Of a DNA stretch of 64,000 nt, positions 53,952 to 63,905 are shown piece after piece. The first letter of the stretch is position 1; each line of letters starts with the position of its first letter. Origin of the DNA: Temnothorax longispinosus (taxonomy: Eukaryota; Arthropoda; Insecta; Hymenoptera; Formicidae); the NCBI RefSeq assembly GCF_030848805.1, contig NC_092358.1, forward strand, positions 13,556,433 to 13,620,432, in the 5' to 3' direction. The notes beneath the pieces are model-generated. The model worked only from the letters and a program-made list of their open reading frames with translations, made no database searches and was not told the origin of the DNA. The position numbers and the translations under genes are program-made.

Positions 53952-54002
53952 AGCAACGAGATACGACAACATAAGTCAAAGTCACAACCGTATCTCGTTG
54001 CT
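53952..54002. repeat. Hairpin with 14-bp perfect arms
   Basis: AGCAACGAGATACG at 53952-53965 and CGTATCTCGTTGCT at 53989-54002, loop 23 bp. Confidence 0.8.
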
Positions 54003-54474
54003 AAATTTACCAAAACCTATACTATATGAATCACCGATGATGTACGTGATATGGAACATGTTTCATTACGATTTAAAAATTAATACATTGATAATAAAAT
54101 CTACTACAATAAATTTTTTCTCCAATAGTCCTAATAAAGTGTTCTTTTGAATTCAGTAAATATTTTATTAGGTTTAGAAAATTTGTTTCAATTGGATGAA
54201 AATTTTTTTCATTCGAAAAATATTAACAAATTTAAAAAAATACTTTATAAAAACTATTGAAGAAAACATTAATTAAAATTTAGTACATTTTTCTATCAGT
54301 GTAGGATCTAGAGGGTCTTAGGAGGTTTAGGAGGGTTTTACCGATAACTCCTCTTTTAAACCTCAAAATGGGAAACAGTCCGTTTACTGCCGTTTTCAGG
54401 CACAAAGTAGGAGCTAAGTACAATACAATTAGAACCTATCAAAATCCTCCAGAATCCTGAGATGTGAAAAATAA
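54003..54474. other. AT-rich interior of the 5-kb element
   Basis: No gene seen. GTAGGAGC / TCCTCC purine-pyrimidine words near 54310-54440 partly mirror 49590-49740, as an extension of the terminal inverted repeats. Confidence 0.4.
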
Positions 54475-54639
54475 GAGGTCGAAAGAAGGAGTAAAATTTC
54501 GACTCGGGTATTTCAACAAAAAATTAAATATTTCAACAAAAATGTACAAATTTCTTTTTAGTTAAATTTTGTAGTTATTTATAGAAATTTTTTCCGCTAG
54601 GGCTGCGCCGCCGGTCAACGGCCGGTCAATAGCCGGTCA

Positions 54640-54965
54640 GGCCGTCATTCCCGGGGAAAATTCGAGAAAAACACTTGACGCTAGACGATGACAAATAAGA
54701 ACGAGAGGATAGAAATTCTGAAATCTAGCATCTATGAGAAATTGTGAAACCCGCGCCGCCGAAAATTTGTGAAAAACATTTGACGGTAGACAATAACAGA
54801 TAAAGACGAGACAATAGAAATTCCGAAATCTGGCGTCTCGATCCACGAGAAATTGTGAAATCCGCGCCGCCGAAAATTTGTGAAAAACACTTGACGGTAG
54901 ACAATAACAGATAAAGACGAGACAATAGAATTTTCGGAATCAAGCGTCTCGATCGTTTCCATGAG
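54640..54965. repeat. About 111-bp tandem repeat, 3 units
   Basis: GAAAATTTGTGAAAAACA landmarks at 54655 (variant), 54761 and 54872 are each followed by TGACG(G/C)TAGAC and GATAAAGACGAGACAATAG. Minus-strand frames of 69-93 codons over it repeat the same peptide three times and are repeat artefacts. Confidence 0.85.
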
Positions 54966-54989
54966 AAAAATATGTTTTTCAGATGATGA

Positions 54990-55366
54990 CTAACAAAAGT
55001 CATCATCGGAAAATTAAGTTCCCCACCAAAAAAAATTAAATTAAGTTACTCCTTGATAACCCATCCCTAAAATCATATATAAACCGCGACGGCGGGACAC
55101 CCACTTTTTCTGAAACTCTAAACAGTAAAGTCCGCGCCTACGAGATTCTTAGCACAACTATTTCTGGTCTCAATCCCGTTGTCAACTTTATCATTGCTAT
55201 AAATTCTGTGCGGGTCAATATCATCGCATCGCATTACCGAGCCAACGGTCCAGAAGAATCTTCGATTCAGTCTCACCGGCGCGATTACTGACTCAGAGCC
55301 ATTACATCCTGTGATCACCATCAGCTTTAATAGTAAGTCCCAAATATCTATCACTCCTTTTCTTTC

Positions 55367-55417
<51 letters not shown>

Positions 55418-56328
55418 ATAAATAACAGGCATACATATATATATATCTTCAAAACTCCCCCTACTTCAATTTTTAAAATATTAAATAATTTTAGTGTACT
55501 CACACGTGCACCGCCGCAGTTCCATAGGGGTAGTTATCCGAAAACGGATAAACCAGAACAGGCGCGCCCGCGAAATGGAGCGATAGCTCCTTGCCTCATT
55601 TCTCAAACGCGAACGGTTTCCGCATATCGAACACCGTATCCCCGATTCTCCCCCTTCATCTTCCTCCTCACCTATCCGCTGTTCCCTTCCGTATCAGGTG
55701 TTCCCCGATACCCCTGAATCATCGCCTTTCCTAGAGCCCTCCTATTCCCCGGTTCCTTCCGAGGAACTCGAGGATTCCCCCCACAGCCCTTTCCTAGACT
55801 GTTATTCCCCCACTACAGTTGAATATCCAGATCAATCGTGCTGTAGATCACCCTCCCCCGCATTCTCCGCATCGACCATCGAGATTCTCGACGGTCGATC
55901 ACCTTCCCCCGCGCTCTCCTGTTCCAGCGTGGAAATCATATGTGAGTCGATTTCCTTAAATTAAATAAGTAACACCGTTAATGTAATGTAACCTTAAGCG
56001 CGATAATTCCTCAATAAGTACGTACATTATACCATTTAATCTCTCCTTTTTCTTTTCATATAAATTCTTTGCTAATAATGATTCTGTAATAGTCGAGCAG
56101 GATGTCAAGTTAATTTAGATATTTTTCCCTCTAAATCTTGCTCGAAAACCTCCGCACCTTTGTAACACCCGCGCCCTTCCCACACACACACACACACATA
56201 CACCTCACACTAGTATATATGTGTGTATAATGATTTGCCTATTTTTGTTGTAATTATATTCTGCTTAAATTTTACTAGATCTCTTTCTTTATTAATAAAT
56301 GTTTAAACGATTTTGTCATGATTAAATG
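54990..56328. mobile_element. Unclassified element related to 6930-8000
   Basis: TATATAAACCGCGA at about 55076 and the GAGCAGGATGTC … TTTGTAACACCCGCG block at about 56096-56173 match those at 6942 and 7890-7958 in the same order and orientation. Between them lie (TA)n (55370-55400), (TG)n and an open frame at 55587-55964. So two diverged copies of one repeat family are present. Its type is unknown. Confidence 0.45.
55698..55964 (+). CDS. Ser/Pro-rich acidic protein of unknown function
   Basis: The frame is open from about 55587, with the first ATG-like start at 55698. It is rich in Ser, Pro, Glu and Asp (SSPFLEPSYSPVPSEELEDS) and has two similar segments, RSPSPAFSASTIEILDG and RSPSPALSCSSVEIICE, about 24 residues apart. 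No known domain, no membrane segment. The internal duplication and low complexity fit a disordered regulatory or structural region. It lies inside a repeat family member, so it is more likely an element's gene than a host gene. A TTTTAG acceptor-like site near 55490 could give an upstream splice. Confidence 0.3.
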   Translation: MFPDTPESSPFLEPSYSPVPSEELEDSPHSPFLDCYSPTTVEYPDQSCCRSPSPAFSASTIEILDGRSPSPALSCSSVEIICESISLN

Positions 56329-56698
56329 CCCAGTAAGCAAGGAACATTAAATTAACGTTTAGAAATATTGACTTTATGTGTATTTTTTAAACGTTTTTTA
56401 ATAATATTATACACATATTTGAAAAATATTATTTCGTAATATGATTTTTCTGAATGTTGTTAAAATATTTTAAAAACGTTACAGAAAATATTTTTCAAAT
56501 GTTACTCTGACATTTATTTGAGATCAATGCAACAGTTCAAAATTCCTTGTAATTTGGACTTGGAAATAACGTTGGTAGTATATTAATTTTTGGTTGTTAG
56601 AATGTTATTGTTTTATATTGTGCGCAACGCTCATCGCGACAGGCGACAGCCATGATGCGTACATTATCCTACGTACAATGCGTGAGTGTGTATACAGT
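56329..56698. repeat. Left terminal inverted repeat
   Basis: Inverse of 61284-61651. AT-rich except for a CG-rich inner end (CGCGACAGGCGACAGCC). It includes the words TGCGCAACGCTCATCG and GTACATTATCCTACGTAC. Confidence 0.85.
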
Positions 56699-56721
56699 AA
56701 ATCTGAAGGAGAGCTCCCTCC

Positions 56722-57050
56722 TCACGTGTGTGTATGCCCTGCTTTATAGAAGTTGTGATTTTCCTTAAAGCAGGGCACACACACGTGTGTATGCCCTGCT
56801 TTATAGAAGTTGTGATTTTCCTTAAAGCAGGGTACACACACGTGTGTATGCCCTGCTTTATAGAAGTTGTGATTTTCGTTAAAGCAGGGCACACACACAC
56901 ACACACACACACACACGTGTGTATGTCCTGCTTTATAGAAGTTGTGGTTTTCGTTAAAGTAGGGCACACACACACACACATGTGTATGTCCTGCTTTATA
57001 GAAGTTGTGATTTTCGTTAAAGCAGGGCACACACACGTGTGTATGCTCTG
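56722..57050. repeat. Array of five tandem hairpin units, about 62-70 bp
   Basis: Each unit reads GTGTGTATGCCCTGCTTTA TAGAAGTTGTGATTTTC and then CTTAAAGCAGGGCACACAC: the two ends are inverted repeats, so each unit can fold into a hairpin with a loop of about 20 bases. Units start near 56728, 56789, 56842, 56919 and 56980, with (AC)n expansions between. Open frames on both strands over it are repeat artefacts. Confidence 0.85.
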
Positions 57051-57064
57051 CTTTAACGTAAAAG

Positions 57065-57284
57065 TTAATATATCGTGCAACAAATCTTCGGATACTGCAT
57101 TTAGATGTGAAAAATTGGCAAGGATCATTCTATTGTGATCTTTTAGATTTTTATCCCAAAACATTTTTCGGATGAATTTGGGCCATGTTTTTGCATCGCC
57201 AACAACATCCTGAATCACTAGCCACGGATTACTATATAATTGCTTTACTGAATATGGCATTATAAATATTTTGGAATTGCACAT
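57065..57284 (-). pseudogene. Coding fragment of unknown family
   Basis: Reads MPYSVKQLYSNPWLVIQDVV, TWPKFIRKMFWDKNLKDHN, MILANFSHLNAVSEDLLHD, ILTFTLK, then runs into the hairpin array. Amino-acid composition and lack of stops over about 70 codons support real coding. It could be an exon of the nearby DUF4806-like gene or of another gene carried by the element. I do not recognise it. An AG acceptor and a start are not clear. Confidence 0.4.
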
Positions 57285-57390
57285 AACAATAATAATATGT
57301 CATTGAGGTTGTACATCACGTGACCACGGGACATGCGCATGTGGTCGCGGAGCATGTCCGTAGTCGCTATATCGCGTCGGTATGATAGCC

Positions 57391-57740
57391 CAGTAAGCAA
57401 AAAATCATTATTACAATGTTATTGCAACGATATTCTATAACTTGTAATGTTGTTAAATATGTAGTTCTTAATGTTGTATAGAACATCATTATGAACATAC
57501 TTTGACCACGATTCCGAAATTTCAGTAATGTTGAAATGGGAGTGCCATAACGTTGCAAATAACATTGCGCTAAGGGTTTTCTATCATTCCTGTAATGTTT
57601 TTGACATAAAAATTTAAACGTACTATCAACTTTATTACAATATTATATTAAGATTACCGTAATATTAATTCTAACATTTATTTAAAGTTCTTATTGATGT
57701 TTTATTTCTATTACAGGCAACATGTTTTCAATAAATATGC
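57391..57740. mobile_element. Smaller element with CCCAGTAAGCA terminus
   Basis: GCCCAGTAAGCAAAAAATC repeats the terminus of the large element, followed by AT-rich sequence with many AACATT and AATGTT words. The other end is not resolved. Likely a related MITE nested in the large element. Confidence 0.45.
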
Positions 57741-57800
57741 AATAGTAATAAAATATCTCAATATTTATTGTCTAATTAATATTTAGATTGCTTTTATAGA

Positions 57801-57903
57801 CCAGGCTGGGACAACTTTGAGCTCCAGAACCACGACACTTCTTTTCTATCTACGGAAAGTAGGGGAGTGTCGTGACTCCGGAGTTCGAAGTTGCCCAGGC
57901 CTG
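57801..57903. repeat. Long hairpin (103 bp), pre-miRNA-like
   Basis: Arms of about 40 bases, 57802-57840 and 57865-57903, pair over about 33 positions including GGCAACTT/CAACTTTG and CACGACACT/AGTGTCGTG. The loop is about 24 bases (TTTTCTATCTACGGAAAGTAGG). A single strong hairpin in non-coding sequence. It might be a MITE or a small-RNA hairpin. Confidence 0.7.
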
Positions 57904-58706
57904 TTATATACTAATCTGTATTAGGGAATAATTCACTAATTATCATAAAAAAAGTTTTATTTATATAAAAATAATATATACCATATATTACAGTTTTCAG
58001 TTTATCACAATAATATCTTTGGTGAAGATCACTGATCCTAGCGGAAGGTTTTGGGATAAAACTCATCTTTCAAATAAAAAAATCAGATTTCTGTCTCAAA
58101 TCCAGGAAAAAATGCATTTTAAGGCAAGATCAGATGTGGTTCCACATCTTCGTCGTTGATCCTTGAATACAAACTAAACGTAATATTGAGAAAAAATGTC
58201 AAATCAAATAATTTTATCAAAATCTTCCTTTTTTATTTGAAATGTGTCCCCTCGAATGAGGGTGTTAGTGCCTTCGACCTTATCCTTTTAGATCATATAG
58301 CACAAATCACTATTTCTAATGTATAAAAATTTTCTTTTTACTATTGCCTAGACCTATGTATTTTTTTTCATTCTACAAACTTTCTAAAACGGATTATTAA
58401 ACCACATACAGGTCTTTCAATCCTTAAACCATTTACTTCCTCTTAATCAACCCCTTACAGGGAAACAAGTTAAACGAGGACTGTATATGCGGGATGCAGA
58501 CTGAGTCGAGATCAAACCTAAGACCCTTTTGTTACTATAATAATCACTCGCGCGGAGCCACGCAAGTAAGATAATATATTTATCACTTCCTGAAAAATAA
58601 AAGTAGAATTAAATTAGTGAAAAAGCTACTTATAAATTATAACGCGGCAAACTATAATAATTTTATTTTATAGAGAGTATATACCAAAATACATTACATT
58701 ACCTTT
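57904..58706. other. No gene seen
   Basis: AT-rich non-coding sequence, the 3' side of the DUF4806-like gene. No repeat stands out apart from short AAAATATAT words. Confidence 0.4.
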
Positions 58707-60660
58707 TTAATGTTTTTTTCTTTCCTTACGGACGTTTGCGAATCTGAACCACTCCATTACAAAGTGTTCAAAATCTTTTTCTGTATTCCGAGGGAATAAT
58801 TGCTCTAAAAGCTTCTGGAATAAGAAAAATTCAATACAGTTTATTGTTAGATAAAAGAAATAAATAATGTTAATTTAACGGCAATTAAAACTTATGATAA
58901 TTATTGAAATAACACAAAAGTTTCCGGAATAGTTTACATATATACTAAATCGATCAAAAGTATTAGTTTATGGATATATATATTTTTCTTTTATTTTGTA
59001 AGAATTTTTAACGTGTATGTGTGTCCTGCTTTTTAACGATGATTGCCACAAAAAAATAGGAGACAATTTTAATAAATTCTGAGACATAAAACATAGCATT
59101 TAATACTGCAAGTAATATATACATCTCTTAAAAAATTACTTACTTTTAATGCTCAGAATTGCGTATCTCCAATAATTATAATTATTTTTTTGGCCAGTCC
59201 ATAAACACATGGAGGCTAAGTCATCAGAAAATGTAGCACTCAAACTTCTTCTAATAAAATCCTTTTCATGTTTCCCTCCAATTAACATAACCTTGTTCAC
59301 CTGAAAAATTTATACTTGTAATTCTATATAATGCAGTTTATTATTATAAATTGCAAGGAAAATAATTCAGAAGACTTTTAAAATATAATAACACATATTA
59401 TGGGATATTATAGAACACATTAAAGGACATATATTATAGATATAAGTTTGTAAAAAGAGTCAGAGTAACCATTTTTGGTTTTAGACCCATTGGGTGCTCC
59501 TCTTCAAGATTCTATTTGATCGTTTTATACATAAAACATACAGTTGAATACATTATAGAGATTAATACAAATACATTTTGATTTTTGAAGGACACCATAT
59601 TTGAAAACTTTACCGACAAAATTCTACCTTCTTTTAGAAAATTTACATATATCGCATTGGTTGCATAGAATTACAAATGCTTTTACATAATAAAAATAGG
59701 TGTAAATCAATTAGAGCATTTGCTCAATATATCACAAATGATTAAAAAATTTCAAAGTAAAGATCTCGAGCTGTCAATGTAAATATTTATCTGTTACAAA
59801 AATTGTACAACTTTGATATATTATCAGTATGTTTGGTCCGTTAAAGAAAATTGTAAAAAAATATTACTGTACCATTTCCATTAAATTTAAAAGCTTAAAA
59901 ATATACGAAAAGTTTGCAAGAAGATTTTTATATATAAATACTTAATCTTTCTGCTAAATATGGTAAAACAAAGCAACACACATTTATATATAGAATATCT
60001 ATATGCATAAAAGACTTGAACAATGTAGTGTGAATGCGTTAGTACTTATTTGATATGACGTTTGGATGATTTTGTCTGTATGTTACTGACACTTTTAGAG
60101 TTTTCATCTATTTTTTCATCTAATAAATTGTGTCATAAACAAAAAATATATGCATATGTTACGCCACAATCAAAATCACTATAAACATAGTAGATACAGA
60201 TAATGCGCAATTACTATCTTTGCTATAGGCACTACATTTAAAATAATACCAAAAAATCGGTAAAAATTACAAGTCCTGGTGATCTCTTTGTCGACTCTAA
60301 ATTGCAAATATTATATTTACTACTCTTGGAGAGAAAGGGAGAAAGAGGGAGAGAGAGGGAGAGGGAGAGGAGATATCTCTTACAGTCTTTTCTTAATTCT
60401 TAAATTTTTAAAGTCTGATTTTATTGTGTAAATTTATATCTACTACGATTATGTAACTACTAACCCGAAATGTTATTTGTAAATGTTTATAGAATTAATT
60501 ATAATTGTGATAAGCAGCTTTACTTACAACTTGCATGAAAGCTTCTGGATCAGTTTTTAGCATATCTTCAAATTGTCAATGGAAGATAAGGGGAGATATT
60601 GTCCAATCTCTGTATCTTGTATAATACTTTCCTCAGAATATTGTTCAGCCTCGCGGTCCG
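58707..60660 (-). pseudogene. DUF4806-like gene, three exons on the minus strand
   Basis: Exon A (about 60650-60528): acidic segment, then YLPLSSID and, after a frame slip, FEDMLKTDPEAFMQV, ending at a GTAAGT donor. Exon B (59300-59144) begins after TTTTTCAG: VNKVMLIGGKHEKDFIRRSL, ATFSDDLASMCLWTGQKNN, to GTAAGT. Exon C (58814-58707) follows TTATTCCAG: KLLEQLFPRNTEKDFEHFV, MEWFRFANVRK, stop. Leading LP-(S/I)…F, then IGG…R, W-G, and the WFRFANVRKER tail match the DUF4806 domain found in many insect proteins (family knowledge). Exons A and B join in phase; B and C do not as I read them. The frame slip and phase problem mark decay. Function of the domain is not known to me. Confidence 0.6.
59301..60527. 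other. Intron-like AT-rich sequence
   Basis: Between exons A and B. A GA-rich run (GGGAGAAAGAGGGAGAGAG) at about 60330-60372 is a microsatellite. No open frame. Confidence 0.45.
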
Positions 60661-60789
60661 AGTACATCAAAAATATGTTCGATCCTTAATACTTTGGTAT
60701 ATTTCTTTTCTTCTGCAAATCTCTCTCTTATATATAGGTCGAAAAATAGATCTTGAATCACCAGCTACCTATTTACAGCACATATAGAT

Positions 60790-61330
60790 AATTGAGTTCT
60801 TATCATTAATATGCAAGTTTTAGAATATAATAATTACCCATATAAAAATGTTGTATACAATTAAAAGTGCTCGACAGCACAAGCACAAACGTATACGTAT
60901 ATATGACACACTCACGCATCATACGTATATGTAAGATAATGCGACTACAGTCTCCAGAACTATTACTGCTTCCGATTGGCTGTTGCGACAAGCGTGCGCT
61001 GCTCATGATCTCGACGCGCTCAAACAGCTGAAAATAATCGGCAGTAAATTGCAAGAAAATAGCAAATAATTCCACTATATAGCTTCTACCGATACCCAAA
61101 GAACGTTATTTGTAGTTAACCTAAATTATAGGTTATAGATCATCATATCAGCTACTATTCATAGCACGTATGGTTAATTGAGTTCTTATTATTAATATAC
61201 AACTTTTAGAATATAATAGTTACTTACTTATATATAAATATACTGTAAATAAAGAGCACTCCGCACTGCTCGATCCACACGCGTGTATACGCACTCACGC
61301 ATCGTACGTAGGATAATGTACGCATCATGG
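60790..61330. repeat. Direct duplication of about 165 bp in the right part of the transposon
   Basis: 60790-60955 (TTGAGTTCTTATCATTAATATGCAAG to ACGCATCATACG) is repeated with changes at 61175-61325, about 385 bp downstream. The second copy runs into the right terminal inverted repeat, so the first copy is a duplicated inner end. Confidence 0.65.
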
Positions 61331-61651
61331 CTGTTGTCTGTCGCGATGAGCGTTGCGCACAATATGAAACAATAACATTCTAACAACAGAAAATTAATAT
61401 ACTACCAACGTTATTTCCAAGTCCAAATTACAAGAAATTTTAAACTGTTGCATTGATCTCAAATAAATGTCAGAGTAACATTTGAAAAATATTTTCTGTA
61501 ACGTTTTTAAAATATTTTAACAACATTCAGAAAAATCATATTACGAAATAATATTTTTCAAATATGTGTATAATATTATTAAAAAACGTTTAAAAAATAC
61601 ACATAAAGTCAATATTTCTAAACGTAAATTTAATGTTCCTTGCTTACTGGG
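61284..61651. repeat. Right terminal inverted repeat
   Basis: Inverse of 56329-56698. Ends CCTTGCTTACTGGG. The following sequence AGGTCTCAT does not match the left flank GATTAAATG. Confidence 0.85.
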
Positions 61652-62004
61652 AGGTCTCATAACCTACTGATAGTCGTCAACTTTAACAGTTAATATCTCG
61701 CTTCGCGGGGCAGAGCAGGGCTTTTTTCTGCCAGATTCGTTCGTTTTGTGCAAAAACGTGTCGATTAAGCCTAAATTCAGCGAAATCGGTGAGGAGGGAG
61801 CTCTCCTTCAGATTTACCAAAATTTGTAATTTTTAGTTAAATGTTACAAGTTTTTACACAAATCTTCCAAAATTCACCTATTATAAATAACTTCTTAATT
61901 CGCAAAAGTCAAAATACTTATCTTTTTATTTTCGTATAGTCTGTTGTAAAGTTTAATAGAAAGATACATAAATGTACAATTTTTTACCTATACTAGACAC
62001 TACA
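61652..62004. other. No gene; contains an inverted match to the transposon interior
   Basis: 61789-61817 is the exact reverse complement of 56697-56725 (29 bp, with GGAGGGAGCTCTCC), although it lies outside the transposon end. The remainder is AT-rich. Confidence 0.7.
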
Positions 62005-62610
62005 GACGCGCGCGCTTCGCGCGCGCCATTTAGCTTTAACATTATGCTATTGTATAATAATCGCGACACGACGCGGGACGATTAACCTCGCGACACGACG
62101 CGAGCTGTCACATCATGACACACACGACGCACTACACACACGAAACTCGCCACACTCCGCGATGACAGTCCCTCACGGGATGAAGCAAGCTACGGCGCGG
62201 CAATCAATCGAGATAGCCAATCGGCATCGCGGAAAAGAGGCTTCAATTTTACGATACAAACGAAATTCACTCAGGTAACACGCCTTTTTTATAAATGGAC
62301 TAGAACAACACAGGCGCGCGCTACGCGCGCGCTTCGCGCGCGCCATTTAGCTTTAACATTATTAATCGCGACACGACGCGGGACGATTAACCTCGCGACA
62401 CGACGCGAGCTGTCACATCATGACACACACGACGCACTATACACGCACGAAACTCGCCACACTCCGCGATGACAGTCCCTCACGGGATGAAGCAAGCTAC
62501 GCGGCGCGGCAATCAATCGAGATAGCCAATCGGCATCGCGGAAAAGAGGCTTCAATTTTACGATACAAACGAAATTCACTCAGGTAACACACGCCTTTTT
62601 TAAAAGTGGA
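62005..62610. repeat. Tandem duplication, about 2 x 290 bp
   Basis: Unit: CGCGCGCTTCGCGCGCGCC, CATTTAGCTTTAACATTA, then ATCGCGACACGACGCGGGAC to CACGCCTTTTTT. Copies at 62006-62300 and 62330-62610 are nearly identical except for a short deletion (GCTATTGTATAATA is present only in copy 1). Each copy begins with a GC palindrome. Confidence 0.9.
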
Positions 62611-63267
62611 TAAATTTCTGATTCGTGAATGGTTGTAATTTTGCATACAATACTACAAGGTTCTACAGAAAACGACAAAATCCTAAAGCCTTTTACAACT
62701 CGTGAATTCATGAAAATCTACATAAATTTGCTTTTTTTAGATGTTTATAAGATACTACAATTTTACATGAAAAAACAGACCTTCAACCAAACCTTCAACC
62801 TTTCCATAGAAAGTAAAAATTAATATGTCAATTAAAGAAATTAAGTATCTTATGCAAAATTAGAAAAAAAAACTTAAAATAACATATAAGCAATGCGAAG
62901 TGCCGTTTTCGGTCGAACCGGATCTTGATGCTTAATAATATTTCACAATATCAATTATTATTAAATACATGTTTCAGTTTTTTAAATTGGCACTGCGTGC
63001 CAATATATGGACTTTGTCGGACTTAAAACGCAATTGTGTAAACTGAAACTAAAAATAATATATTTTATATTAATTTGATATTGTCAAGTAAAATAATATA
63101 CTATTAGAAGAATATTTATAACAGTTATACAAATTTATATGGATAAATCCATTATAGAGTATATATTCATAATTCATATATGATTATCTATCACACATGA
63201 TAATATACTAGTACCTATATAAAACCATATATGACTATATAAAGTTATACTTAAAGAGATTTAGCCA
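62611..63267. other. AT-rich, no gene seen
   Basis: A 64-codon plus frame at 62629-62823 lacks recognisable content. TATATA-rich segments. Confidence 0.4.
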
Positions 63268-63525
63268 TATATAATATTGTTCAATATTATATTTCCATTT
63301 CTTATATGACCATATATAATTATATATTTACTAATATGAACAAATAAGAGGTATTTTTTCCCGAGTATATAATCATGGCATATGTATATATGCTTATATA
63401 TGGCCATATAATATTGTTTAAGATTGTATTTTCCATTTCTTATATGATCATATATAATCATGTATCTACTAATATAAACTAATATAAACTAATATGAATA
63501 AATAAGAGATTTTTTCCCGGGTTAT
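63268..63525. repeat. Tandem duplication of about 137 bp
   Basis: TATAATATTGTT(C/T)AA, CCATTTCTTATATGA(C/T)CATA and TTTTTTCCCG(A/G)G recur at 63268-63365 and 63405-63520. AT-rich. Confidence 0.8.
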
Positions 63526-63825
63526 GCGGTTTTAGACATGTGTATGGTGCTGGGTAAGGTTTTTTTATAATGACTCGCTTTTTATTTTACAGATAAGTTA
63601 GAATAAAGAAGTTTTTTTTCTTTTTGTAATCACGCGGCGCGACGTTGGCCCAATAGGCCTATTTTGTAATGAGCCGGTACTGGTTTCTGACATTCACCCG
63701 ACGTTAAGAAAAAATTATATTTGTATATCCGATTCAAAATTTTATTACTCTTTTTAAACTGAATTTGTTTCTTAAGAATTTTTGAAAAATTATATATTTG
63801 CGCTGGTTATGATACATGTAGACTA
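63526..63825. other. No gene seen
   Basis: AT-rich with a short GC patch near 63632-63670. It directly precedes the tRNA-like sequence. Confidence 0.4.
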
Positions 63826-63905
63826 TATATAGCGAGTCGGTAGTTACTAATGCTAGTCGCCGGATTCACGTTCCGGAGATCCGGGTTCAACCCCAGGCAG
63901 GTATC
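63826..63905 (+). mobile_element. tRNA-derived SINE head candidate
   Basis: AGCGAGTCGGTAGTTACT looks like a D-arm/A box, CGCCGGATTCACGTTCCGG like an anticodon arm region, and ATCCGGGTTCAACCCCAGG like a T arm with the B box GGTTCAA. A GC-rich non-tRNA body follows to the window end. The acceptor stem does not pair well, so it is not a working tRNA gene. A tRNA-derived SINE is the best explanation. Confidence 0.4.

Larger units (their letters stand above)
49536..54514. mobile_element. 5-kb element with 40-bp terminal inverted repeats
   Basis: 49536-49575 is the inverted repeat of 54475-54514 (GACTCGGGTA and GAGGTCGAAA blocks; about six mismatches in 40 bp). Weaker similarity continues inward. 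No transposase is recognisable inside; the interior holds the LTR-like insertion 49964-52089, the tandem repeat 52340-52700 and AT-rich sequence. It may be one non-autonomous transposon or two inverted copies of a smaller repeat. Confidence 0.55.
56329..61651. mobile_element. 5.3-kb transposon with about 370-bp terminal inverted repeats
   Basis: CCCAGTAAGCAAGGAACATT at 56329 is the exact inverse of the end at 61651, and similarity continues to about 56698 and 61284, some 95% or more by eye. No clear target duplication. Within lie a tandem hairpin array (56722-57050), a coding fragment (57065-57284), a smaller element with the same CCCAGTAAGCA start at 57391, a hairpin (57801) and exons of a DUF4806-like gene (58707-60650). 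I see no recognised transposase. It could be a non-autonomous element carrying captured exons. Confidence 0.8.

Noticed and set aside
54637..55006. Repetitive minus frames of 69-93 codons
   Set aside because: Three-fold translation of a 111-bp tandem repeat.
56664..57138. Cys- and His-rich frames (HTHVCMPCF repeats) on both strands
   Set aside because: Translation of the hairpin array and (AC)n; the metal-binding look is accidental.
63870..63905. Functional tRNA gene
   Set aside because: No good acceptor stem or anticodon loop could be paired.
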